Origin: Thermofilum sp.
Lineage (GTDB): Archaea > Thermoproteota > Thermoprotei > Thermofilales > Thermofilaceae
Reading direction: 5' to 3'
Assembly (NCBI GenBank): GCA_020832965.1
Contig: JAJHRM010000046.1
Location: 1 to 13,488, forward strand
DNA: 13,488 nucleotides
The notes beneath the pieces were generated by a model that saw nothing but the letters and a program-made list of their open reading frames with translations, searched no databases and was not told the DNA's origin. This document shows, piece after piece, positions 6,267-12,469 of this stretch. Each line of letters starts with the position of its first letter. Positions within the stretch are counted from its first letter, which is position 1. A program made the translations under genes and the position numbers.

Positions 6267-6524
6267 TTAGTTGCATGGCTGGTTGCAGAGTTCCTGAAGG
6301 TTGACTAATTTCACGTCTTCTTCGGGTGTAAAGGTGAAGCCGCTTCTTGAATAAATGTAGTAGACTTCTTTTCTGTCGCCTTTTTCCCAGTCGAATTCTT
6401 GGGCTTTTCTTTCTAGTTCCCTCAGCACCTGCCCGTCCAACGGCTTGTTTGTCCATTTTAGCGCGCGCTCTTCTAGGAAGCTTAGTTCCCTTTCACGGTT
6501 TATGAATGTATTCATCGTGACCAT
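6267..6524 (-). pseudogene. Archaeal DUF234-type ATPase with central deletion
   Basis: The 85-codon frame begins like archaeal AAA ATPases (INRERELSFLEER). It jumps at residue 23-24 to their far C-terminus (ALKWTNKPLDGQVLRELERK), then EVYYIYSRSGFTF and a closing EEDVKLVNLQEL. Walker A, Walker B and the winged helix, some 300 residues, are missing. The join falls on the GCGCGCGCTA motif at 6459-6468. The frame stays open across the join, so a small protein could still be made; loss of ATPase function is certain. ATG 6515 is an alternative start. The intact gene at 10290 belongs to the same broad class. Confidence 0.6.
6459..6468 (-). repeat. GCGCGCGCTA site at a deletion junction
   Basis: Exact 10-mer on the minus strand, preceded by GAAGA as at 7166-7170. 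It lies on the join between the N- and C-terminal parts of the DUF234 ATPase remnant. Confidence 0.8.
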
Positions 6525-6677
6525 GATAAAGTTGGAAAGCCAGGCACCTCCCAGCTGGATTCAAATTGCCGGGTCTCTAAGGCATTAAAGAGCGCCACGT
6601 TCGAAGCTTATTCTACAGCTAACTCGACTTCCTAAGGAATACCAGGGCAAGCTGGCGCTTTAAACGATAGGTCCTTT

Positions 6678-6720
6678 TAGACTAGCACCCTAGAGAACTC
6701 TTGAAGTTCTCTAGACTAGC
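6678..6720. repeat. 9-bp hairpin flanked by 9-bp direct repeats
   Basis: TAGAGAACT (6691-6699) and AGTTCTCTA (6705-6713) are perfect inverted repeats around CTTGA. TAGACTAGC occurs at 6678-6686 and again at 6712-6720. The unit lies about 50 nt beyond the 3' end of coiled-coil copy 3. It may be a transcript-end hairpin or a small insertion footprint; no U-tract follows on the minus strand. Confidence 0.55.
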
Positions 6721-6768
6721 ATGGGAATATGAAATTGGAGGAAAACGAATGGGTGTGTTACGGCTAGG

Positions 6769-7119
6769 TCATATTGCTTTTATCAGCCTGAGTAGTATTG
6801 GTATGACTGTTGCCCCCCATATCGTCAGGATGATGCCTACCGTCCACTTGAAGTTGCTGTACATCTCCCTCCTAAGCTGTGCTATCTCCCCCCTGACTTG
6901 ACTTATCTCTCCCCTTAGCTGTGCCATCTCCCCCCTTAGCTGTGCTATTTCGTTCCTCAGCTCCTTTATGTCCTCTTTTTTAGCTACGTCGGGTAGGATG
7001 GAGTTCAGCATGAAGAGCCTCACCTCAGGCTCAGAAACGATGAGCTCAGCAAGCCTCATCCTCAGCCTCCTGTCTGCCCCTATCTCCTCTAATACTCTCT
7101 CAGCGAGTGAGACCTGCAT
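6769..7119 (-). CDS. Coiled-coil membrane-anchored protein, copy 3 (four heptads)
   Basis: A 116-residue paralogue of the genes at 2371 and 4755. Heptads EIAQLRG, EMAQLRG, EISQVRG and EIAQLRR span 57-84, with the membrane helix at 93-112. Residues 8-24 match copy 2, but the first heptads match copy 1, so the three genes are mosaics of each other. Upstream homology with copy 2 continues through the TATA block to GAAGAG, where the GCGCGCGCTA site begins. Function unknown. A membrane-anchored coil of variable length suggests a spacer or oligomerising role (inference). Confidence 0.8.
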   Translation of the reverse strand: MQVSLAERVLEEIGADRRLRMRLAELIVSEPEVRLFMLNSILPDVAKKEDIKELRNEIAQLRGEMAQLRGEISQVRGEIAQLRREMYSNFKWTVGIILTIWGATVIPILLRLIKAI

Positions 7120-7148
7120 TTAACATCGCTTAATGGGGAAGAGGGAGA

Positions 7149-7158
7149 TATATAAATC
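7149..7158 (-). promoter_or_regulatory. TATA box of coiled-coil copy 3
   Basis: GATTTATATA in the same conserved upstream block as copies 1 and 2, with one A-to-G change. Confidence 0.6.
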
Positions 7159-7170
7159 CTGCTTGGAAGA

Positions 7171-7180
7171 GCGCGCGCTA
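7171..7180 (+). repeat. GCGCGCGCTA site at a duplication boundary
   Basis: Exact 10-mer that begins where homology between coiled-coil copies 2 and 3 ends. It separates the divergent promoters of copy 3 and the retropepsin-like operon. Confidence 0.85.
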
Positions 7181-7192
7181 CGGCATCGTAGA

Positions 7193-7202
7193 CCTTATTA
7201 AC
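7193..7202 (+). promoter_or_regulatory. TATA box of the basic-peptide/retropepsin operon
   Basis: CCTTATTAAC, centred about 29 nt before GTG 7226. Confidence 0.4.
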
Positions 7203-7225
7203 TGCGCGGTGTAAAGCTCTATGTG

Positions 7226-7327
7226 GTGCGGATGACGGGCACGGGCGAGGCGCGTAGGAGGTACAGGGTTGGCCGTATCGTGCCAAGGAGGAGGTATAGG
7301 GTGGGGCACATAAAGGCGAGGGGCTGA
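7226..7327 (+). CDS. Basic 33-residue mini-protein with internal repeat
   Basis: From GTG 7226 (or ATG 7232) the ORF reads MTGTGEARRRYRVGRIVPRR then RYRVGHIKARG. The unit RRRYRVG-x-I occurs twice, so the peptide is a near-duplicate of itself and highly Arg-rich, which suits nucleic-acid binding (inference). It stops 5 nt before the ATG of the retropepsin-like gene and has a correctly placed TATA box, so the two probably share a transcript. I do not recognise a family. Confidence 0.45.
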   Translation: MRMTGTGEARRRYRVGRIVPRRRYRVGHIKARG

Positions 7328-7332
7328 GCTGG

Positions 7333-7764
7333 ATGGGCGTGAGGGTCAAGCTGAGGATCACTATGGGTAGTGGGGCTGTTGATGCTGTTGCGCTTGCGAA
7401 CACGGGTTTTGAGACTGACGAGCCTCAGCTACTCGTCCCGCAAGCCTTCCTCATAAGGAGCGGTGTTGGTCTCGAGGTTCTCGGCAGGCCCATCGCGGTC
7501 GAATACGATACTGCTGGGGGTCCCACGCTCATGCATGTTTACCCCAGGGCGTGTAGGGTGGCTGTCCTCGAGCCTGACAGGGCTTCTAAAGAGGTTGAGG
7601 CGGACCTAGCTGTTTCACTGATCGAGAGGGAGGTTCTCATGAGCGATGCACTGATAGGGGAGCTAGGGGTGGATATAGTGAACCCTAAAGCGGGGCTTTG
7701 GAGGTTCATCGATGATACGGCAGGCGTTATTAGGAGATCTTACAAGCCGCAATTGTGGTATTAA
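7333..7764 (+). CDS. Retropepsin-like (aspartic protease fold) protein
   Basis: A 143-residue protein resembling archaeal predicted aspartyl proteases of the single-domain retropepsin type. The active-site-like turn is ALANTGFETDEPQLLVP (about residues 20-36), and a second hydrophobic strand-turn is ISDAL-like (VLMSDALIGELGVDIVNPK). The usual Asp of D-T/S-G is Asn here, so peptidase activity is doubtful and it may be a binding fold. It follows the basic mini-ORF closely. ATG 7333 is the first start; no strong ribosome site is present. Family assignment is by recognition of pattern only. Confidence 0.65.
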   Translation: MGVRVKLRITMGSGAVDAVALANTGFETDEPQLLVPQAFLIRSGVGLEVLGRPIAVEYDTAGGPTLMHVYPRACRVAVLEPDRASKEVEADLAVSLIEREVLMSDALIGELGVDIVNPKAGLWRFIDDTAGVIRRSYKPQLWY

Positions 7765-7795
7765 GCCGTGGGCTGGGTAAGCCGTGAGGCCAAAG

Positions 7796-7815
7796 CCCTC
7801 TGAAAGCGTAGAGGG
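7796..7815 (+). terminator. Hairpin after the retropepsin-like gene
   Basis: CCCTCT and AGAGGG pair around an 8-nt loop, 31 nt past the stop. A short T-rich run (ATTTTT) comes at 7830-7835, too far for a textbook terminator. Confidence 0.25.
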
Positions 7816-7973
7816 ATTGAGGCTGGCGATTTTTGCCCGTCAGCTACCATGAGTTCTCTTGGAATAGGTAGCTTCCTTGAGTGAAGGTCCGCTGCAGCAG
7901 AGCGCTATCCGCCGTCAACACGCGCGCCCAGCTCAGATCATCCCGAACTTTGTTGGGACCTTCCTCGGTCCTG

Positions 7974-7983
7974 GCGCGCGCTA
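7974..7983 (+). repeat. GCGCGCGCTA site upstream of ATPase pseudogene
   Basis: Exact 10-mer ending 2 nt before the GTG that starts the broken ABC-type ATPase. Confidence 0.85.
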
Positions 7984-7985
7984 GT

Positions 7986-8904
7986 GTGTTGATATCCCCC
8001 ATTTCGATTAGCAATTTCAGGGGGATCAGGAGCGGGAGAATAGACGGGTTGACCGGTATCAATGTGCTGATGGGGGCAAATGGGGCGGGGAAATCCACGG
8101 TGCTGGAAGCTATCTATCTGGCATCAGCTTGGGCGGAGTGTAGGGATCAGATGAGGGGCTTGGATAAGTTTGATGTTGTGGCTTGGAGAAGGACTCAGAG
8201 AGGGAACTGGGAGGGCTTAAAGAGCTTTTTCTGGTATGGAATGAATACGAGTGAGGATATAGACGTTTCATTGGGTTTTGAGTCGGGTAGGGTGATGAGG
8301 TTTAAGGTACCGTACTCGGCTCGCCTCCCGTCTGGGCAGAGGCGGATCTTCCTCAGGAGTGATGGCGGATACGTGACTCCCGAAGGGTATTTGCTTTCTG
8401 AGACAGGGGCTGCTTTGGGGATGGAGGGGTCTACAACGAGTTTAGGGAGGAAATAGAGTACTTGAGAGGGGTGACTCTGATAGATGGCATGGTTTATTCA
8501 AACATTGAGCTTGTTGAGAGAAATGTCTGGCCTAAGATTTACAGTAAGCGCCTGGATAAGAGCCTCATATCGCTTATACGAGCGGGGTACGAGCCTGATG
8601 CCGACTCCATGACGTACGTTCCGGTCGGTCCGAGTGGATATGCATTGATGATCGGCTTTTCGGATAAGGCTGTCCGCGTCGATGATCTCGGCGATGGCGC
8701 CAGAGTGTCCCTGGTGTTCTCTTAACCGCTAGCAATACGGCCGCGTTGATAGAGGACCCGGAGGTTCACCAGCATCCTGCTGGCTTAGAGAGGCTCCTAA
8801 GCTTTGTTCTAAAGGTTGCCGAGAGCAATAACATCCAGCTCTTCATCACAACTCAGAGCCTCGACCTCCTAAGAATCCTTCTCTTCATCTACCGCGCGCG
8901 CTAG
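7986..8904 (+). pseudogene. SMC/ABC-type AAA ATPase, two frameshifts
   Basis: The N-terminus (ISISNFRGIRSGRIDGL) and Walker A (GANGAGKST) are typical of RecF/SMC-like AAA_15/AAA_21 ATPases, often linked with defence. A base lost in the GGGG run near 8417-8420 shifts the frame to GVYNEFREEIEYLRGVTLID. A second shift near 8716-8722 leads to the Walker B part ALIEDPEVHQHPAGLERLL and the H-loop region LFITTQSLDLLRILL, where the switch His is Gln. The frame then ends in RAR and TAG inside another GCGCGCGCTA site. The gene is disabled and probably cut at its 3' end. GTG 7986 is chosen because the family core begins just after it; the open frame upstream to 7881 has no family sequence. Confidence 0.75.
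8894..8903 (+). repeat. GCGCGCGCTA site at truncated end of ATPase
   Basis: Exact 10-mer, same orientation as 7974. It supplies the last codons and most of the stop codon of the ATPase pseudogene, so family sequence ends there. Confidence 0.85.
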
Positions 8905-9006
8905 CCTTTCCTAAAGGCGCTAACCCCCCCAGGCATGCGCTCTTCTTCGCTGTCACAAACTGGGAGAAGCTATCCCAGCGCGCACTTACTAGGCTTCTTC
9001 TTTGCT

Positions 9007-9432
9007 TCACCGCACTTCTAGTATCTGCCTCGTTAGTTCTACCGCTCTTCTCGCCTTCCTGAGCATCTCTAATGCCCTTTCCTCGTCGTAGATGTCCCAG
9101 GGAGTGAGACCCTCCACTGGTCTTCCATAGGTGGCGGTCCCGTGCTCTGGTGCTAGTTCGTGCGCTATCTCCGCTAGCTCCCTTGCCATAGCCCTCTTTT
9201 CCTCCGGAAGCTCCTCGGCGACCTCCAGAAGTTCCCCCGATGGGTCGTGGCTCCAGCTGGGTAGCCTTTTCAGCGCTATTACTGCTTTAGCAGCGTTCTC
9301 GGCTGAAAGCTGGGAGGCCTCTGCGCTCTCCTTGTAGTCTCCTGTGCAGAGGAACTTCTCAGCTCTCTCTAAGTATCTTAGGCACAGCTTGAGTCTGTAG
9401 TCCACCTCTGCACGGGGGTCTACCCTCAACAC
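9007..9432 (-). CDS. hepT: HEPN-domain protein (toxin of HEPN/MNT pair)
   Basis: A 141-residue all-helical HEPN protein. Residues 15-56 carry the first helices (RYLERAEKFL, ASQLSAENAAKAVIALKR), followed by SWSHDPSGELLEVAEEL. R84 to H91 (RELAEIAH) has the spacing of the HEPN RNase motif Rx4-6H, although I cannot prove these are the catalytic pair. GTG 9432 follows the nucleotidyltransferase stop with no gap, and GAGGTG in that gene's end can serve as ribosome site. In known HEPN/MNT modules the HEPN protein is an RNase toxin, silenced by AMP transfer from the partner. Confidence 0.85.
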   Translation of the reverse strand: MLRVDPRAEVDYRLKLCLRYLERAEKFLCTGDYKESAEASQLSAENAAKAVIALKRLPSWSHDPSGELLEVAEELPEEKRAMARELAEIAHELAPEHGTATYGRPVEGLTPWDIYDEERALEMLRKARRAVELTRQILEVR

Positions 9433-9882
9433 TCACACCTCTATCGCTGTGAGCTCTCCTGCTTTCGGCTTCCAGCCGTATTTCCCATCCTTCGTCCTGT
9501 ACCTCTCAAGCCTGCCCTTGACAGCATTCCTAACACGCTCAGATAGCTCCCTAAGCCTACCGGTGGGGTCGTAGAGTATCACTGAGTCCCACAGTATGTT
9601 GAGCAGGAGTGGATTGATCTCGAGATCCTCCCTGAAGAGCTCGCCCTCATCAACATCTATCACCGTGACATCCCTCCTCACGACGCTGTGTAAGCAGTGG
9701 TATATCCTGAACCTCCTGTCCCTGTCGTTGAAGTTCCTCACGACGACGAAGAAGTCGAAGTCGCTCCTCTCGGAAGCCTCTCTCCTCGCCCTGCTGCCGA
9801 AGAGGGCGACAGCTACTACCCTGTCGCCCAGCTCTCTCACGAGGTTTTCGCATGCCTCAGCTGACAGCTTCAGATCCTCCAT
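9433..9882 (-). CDS. mntA: MNT-type minimal nucleotidyltransferase (antitoxin)
   Basis: A 149-residue protein with the polymerase-beta-like signature GSRARREASERSDFDF: G29-S30, then D41 and D43 as metal ligands. D71 in RRDVTVIDV is a likely third acid. MNT proteins of HEPN pairs transfer AMP to the toxin. A TATA box (9906-9915) lies about 28 nt before ATG 9882, fitting leaderless transcription of the pair. The C-terminal part TGRLRELSERV has a short DNA match at 5196-5228. Confidence 0.9.
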   Translation of the reverse strand: MEDLKLSAEACENLVRELGDRVVAVALFGSRARREASERSDFDFFVVVRNFNDRDRRFRIYHCLHSVVRRDVTVIDVDEGELFREDLEINPLLLNILWDSVILYDPTGRLRELSERVRNAVKGRLERYRTKDGKYGWKPKAGELTAIEV

Positions 9883-9905
9883 CCCTGACTTAAGTGCCAG
9901 AGCTT

Positions 9906-9915
9906 GTTAAAAACT
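9906..9915 (-). promoter_or_regulatory. TATA box of the HEPN/MNT operon
   Basis: AGTTTTTAAC on the minus strand, about 28 nt upstream of ATG 9882. A GCGCGCGCTA site lies 14 nt further upstream. Confidence 0.5.
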
Positions 9916-9928
9916 ATTTCGTGAACGT

Positions 9929-9938
9929 GCGCGCGCTA
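9929..9938 (+). repeat. GCGCGCGCTA site between HEPN/MNT and ATPase
   Basis: Exact 10-mer in the same orientation as 7171, 7974 and 8894. Its last A is the A of an ATG opening a 32-codon ORF (9938-10036) with no known family. Confidence 0.85.
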
Positions 9939-10089
9939 TGCGAAAACTTGAGGAAAGCTGGTCTGAAGACGTAGCCTGCGCTCGCAACGGTTTGGAGGAG
10001 CCCTTGAAAAACATGAGAAGAGAAGTATTGCCGTAATCAGCTCAAGCACGGGCGCGCTGTAGCCCCTCCTTCTAGCGTGCGCTAGGCAT
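9939..10089. other. Intergenic DNA with GCGC variants
   Basis: Apart from the unassigned 32-codon ORF to 10036, this holds GCGCGC at 10052-10057 and the palindrome CTAGCG-TG-CGCTAG at 10072-10085. The palindrome contains GCGTGCGCTA, one base off the recurrent 10-mer. Confidence 0.4.
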
Positions 10090-10173
10090 CTAGCGCTTCT
10101 CTACAGCGATTGGGGTTGCTTCTATCCATCTCCTCCCCTCTAGAGGGATGAAGTAGCGTTTATGGCGCACCAC
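10090..10173 (-). CDS. Possible 27-residue ORF or gene fragment
   Basis: From GTG 10173 the minus strand reads VVRHKRYFIPLEGRRWIEAT then PIAVEKR and TAG. Its aromatic and charged composition looks like real protein, and the frame stays open upstream. No family, promoter or ribosome site is recognised, so it may be the tail of a lost gene. Confidence 0.25.
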   Translation of the reverse strand: MVRHKRYFIPLEGRRWIEATPIAVEKR

Positions 10174-10259
10174 GCTACATCGGCAAGCTGGGAGCGTGTA
10201 GGGATGGTGCTGTTAGAAGATAACGTTGAGTGGCGTAGTGATTGTGGGGATTGGCAAGA

Positions 10260-10267
10260 CTTATAAC
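10260..10267 (+). promoter_or_regulatory. TATA box of the DUF234-type ATPase gene
   Basis: CTTATAAC, centred about 26 nt before GTG 10290 and only about 11 nt before ATG 10275. It favours the GTG. Confidence 0.45.
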
Positions 10268-10289
10268 CCTAACCATGGTTAGACTATTT

Positions 10290-11528
10290 GTGATTAGTAT
10301 AATTAGGTTTAGTGACTTGGAGAGGTTCAGGAACACGGGTAGGTGGGTCTTAGTCTACGGCAGGAGGAAGGTTGGGAAGAGCTACTTCATTAGAAGCTCT
10401 GTAAGCTACGATAAGTACTACTTCGTTGGCAGAGGCGGATCCATATTTACAGATGACTCCGCCTTGAGCTATGATGCCTTTAAACGGGAGGCGACTCAGT
10501 GCTTGGAAAGGGATGAGACGGTCGTCGTCGATGAAATCCAGCGTCTCCCGGGCGAGTTCCTCGACCTGCTTCACAAGCTGGGCGTGAGGGGAAGGCTGAT
10601 CGCGATCTCGTCAACCTTATGGTTGACAAGGGAGCTGATTGGGAAAAGCTCTCCAATCTTGGGGCTTTTCTCGGACTTCAAAATGGGTTTAATCGATGAG
10701 GGAGACATCCTGGCGAACTTGAGGGATAAGGTAAGCGACAAGAAAAAGTTGGTGGAGTACTCCATATTCCTGAGGGAGCCGTGGCTGGTCCCGGTATGGG
10801 AGACTGCTGGGGATTTCTTCAAAGCCCTTCCCAGCACAGTAAAGCTCACGGTCCCCTCCCTGATAGGGGAGATATTTACGGAGGAGGAGAGGATGTATTC
10901 CCGAGTGTACGACGGCATACTAAAGGCTGTAGCTGATGGAAGGCAAGTATCAACGGAGATCGCATCTCAGCTCTACTCGCATAAGCTGATCCCGGCACAG
11001 GACCCGAGCCTCGTGCACCCCTACCTGAGGATACTGGAGGGCATTGGGTTGCTTGAGAAGGTGAAGCTCTACGGCAGAAACAAGTACTATTACAGGCACT
11101 CCTCCCCGGTGATAGACTACTACTATTATCTCGACGCAAAGTATGGGGTCAGCGAGAGGGAGGTTCAGGACCATCAAGCCGGGAAGGTGCTGGCTGAGAG
11201 AATACCTCACTATGCTGAGCAGTTCATCGCAAAGCTATTGTCGAGAAAGATGGGGCTCCGGTTCGAGAAGATAGTCGAAAAGGATTACGAGATAGATATA
11301 GCGCTAACGGATTTCAAGAGGCTCGTCGCCGTAGTGGAGGTGAAGTGGAGGGAGAACATTACCGGGAGCGAGCTGAGAGCTGTGGAGGAGAAGCTATCAA
11401 GGTTTCCATGCAGAAGAATCCTTTTCGTACCAAGGAGGGAGGATCTACCCAGGGAGCCAGAAAAAGTCGAGGTATGGGACGTAGAAAGCGTCCTCGCTAT
11501 GGAAACTCAAAGTAAAAAGTTCCTTTGA
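10290..11528 (+). CDS. Archaeal AAA ATPase with C-terminal DUF234 nuclease-like domain
   Basis: A 412-residue protein if started at GTG 10290; the frame is also open from TTG 10242 and ATG 10275. Walker A is GRRKVGKS (24-31) and Walker B is VVVDEIQRLP with D81-E82. A winged-helix-like segment (220-285, with SSPVIDYYYYLD) follows. The C-terminal DUF234 region has a PD-(D/E)xK-like set: D336 (YEID), then E350 and K352 (VVEVKWRE). Such ATPases are numerous in archaea, often in accessory DNA. Their role is unclear and DNA cleavage or defence is inferred. The stop codon directly abuts an inverted GCGCGCGCTA site. A deleted relative lies at 6267. Confidence 0.85.
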   Translation: MISIIRFSDLERFRNTGRWVLVYGRRKVGKSYFIRSSVSYDKYYFVGRGGSIFTDDSALSYDAFKREATQCLERDETVVVDEIQRLPGEFLDLLHKLGVRGRLIAISSTLWLTRELIGKSSPILGLFSDFKMGLIDEGDILANLRDKVSDKKKLVEYSIFLREPWLVPVWETAGDFFKALPSTVKLTVPSLIGEIFTEEERMYSRVYDGILKAVADGRQVSTEIASQLYSHKLIPAQDPSLVHPYLRILEGIGLLEKVKLYGRNKYYYRHSSPVIDYYYYLDAKYGVSEREVQDHQAGKVLAERIPHYAEQFIAKLLSRKMGLRFEKIVEKDYEIDIALTDFKRLVAVVEVKWRENITGSELRAVEEKLSRFPCRRILFVPRREDLPREPEKVEVWDVESVLAMETQSKKFL

Positions 11529-11538
11529 TAGCGCGCGC
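11529..11538 (-). repeat. GCGCGCGCTA site, inverted, at ATPase stop
   Basis: Exact 10-mer on the minus strand, beginning at the base after TGA 11526-11528. It is the last exact copy before the metabolic operon. Confidence 0.85.
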
Positions 11539-11550
11539 AGACATCCTTTC

Positions 11551-11572
11551 AAAAAGTAGGCGAAAACTTTTT
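11551..11572 (+). terminator. AT-rich hairpin after the ATPase gene
   Basis: AAAAAGT and ACTTTTT pair around an 8-nt loop and end in a T run, 22 nt past the stop. It is a plausible transcript end, though the stem is weak. Confidence 0.35.
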
Positions 11573-11697
11573 CCGCGCGTGCTTCTCCCAGAAGTTAAGT
11601 CAATACTACTTGGACCCTTTGCTCCCAAAAGTCGTCAGAAACATTCTTCTCTCTAGAATACACCTGGGAGCGCACGTTAACACAGATTTAGAGTAAA

Positions 11698-11708
11698 ACT
11701 TTTTATTT
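11698..11708 (+). promoter_or_regulatory. TATA-like box of the acyl-CoA synthetase operon
   Basis: ACTTTTTATTT, about 31 nt before ATG 11735, implying a leader of a few nt. Confidence 0.4.
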
Positions 11709-11734
11709 TTGCATAAAGGTAAACAACGACAGCC

Positions 11735-12463
11735 ATGTGGGAGAACGATCCAGCAGGGAACGCGGAGGAGGCTCTCAGCGTGATCTGGAGGGCTAAAGAG
11801 GAGGGGAGGAAAAAGCTGCTGGAGCATGAGGCCTTCAAGGTGTGCGAGTCTTTCGGGCTACCGGTACCCAAGCACGCCCTCGTAGTGAGCCCTGACGAAG
11901 CTGTGGAATCTGCTAGGATGATAGGGTACCCAGTGGTGCTAAAGGTCGTAAGCCCGGACATTGTGCATAAAAGTGATGTTGGTGGTGTTATCTTGAACGT
12001 TAGGAGCGACGCAGAGGTTAGTGAGGGTTTTAGTAGGATCATGGGAAACGTGAGGGCGAGGGCGCCCAAGTGCAGGGTCGTGGGAGTCCTCGTCCAGGAA
12101 ATGGCACCCCCAGCCTTAGAGGTAGTTGTAGGAGCTATAAGGGATAAAACCTTCGGCCCGGCGGTGATGTTCGGGCTTGGGGGAGTCTTTGTCGAGGCCG
12201 TAAGGGACGTGACATTCAGGGTATCCCCGGTCACCCCCGTCGATGCGGAAGCCATGATCAGGGAGATTAAGGCCCACAGGATTTTGGAGGGGTTCAGGGG
12301 GAGCGCGCCTAGAGACGTGGAAGCTTTAAAGGAAATCATAGTGAAGGTCTCAAACCTCATGGAAAAAGTCGAGGAGGTGTCAGAGCTGGATTTAAACCCC
12401 ATAATGCTGTACGAGCGGGGGTCTGGCGCGAAGATCGTTGATGCGAGAATAATCGTGGGGTGA
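11735..12463 (+). CDS. acdB: ADP-forming acetyl/acyl-CoA synthetase, beta subunit
   Basis: A 242-residue ATP-grasp protein, close to the usual beta size of about 230. H78 in SPDIVHKSDVGG matches the second phospho-histidine known in this family. Further marks are GYPVVLKVVSPD, GLGGVFVEAVRDV and the closing SELDLNPIML. The enzyme converts acyl-CoA, ADP and phosphate to acid, CoA and ATP in the cytoplasm, the main substrate-level ATP step in peptide- and sugar-fermenting archaea. The alpha gene follows after 6 nt. ATG 11735 is supported by the promoter spacing. Substrate (acetate or other acids) cannot be told from sequence alone. Confidence 0.93.
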   Translation: MWENDPAGNAEEALSVIWRAKEEGRKKLLEHEAFKVCESFGLPVPKHALVVSPDEAVESARMIGYPVVLKVVSPDIVHKSDVGGVILNVRSDAEVSEGFSRIMGNVRARAPKCRVVGVLVQEMAPPALEVVVGAIRDKTFGPAVMFGLGGVFVEAVRDVTFRVSPVTPVDAEAMIREIKAHRILEGFRGSAPRDVEALKEIIVKVSNLMEKVEEVSELDLNPIMLYERGSGAKIVDARIIVG

Positions 12464-12469
12464 GTAGCA

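Noticed and set aside
7765..7830. Possible C/D box guide RNA
   Set aside because: A CTGA-like D box is present, but no proper RTGATGA C box at the right distance.
7844..7985. Minus-strand segment reading ARVLTADSALLQRTFTQG, considered as a PIN fragment
   Set aside because: One PIN-like phrase (LTADSALL) without the other motifs is too little; the rest of the open frame is antisense to the ATPase.
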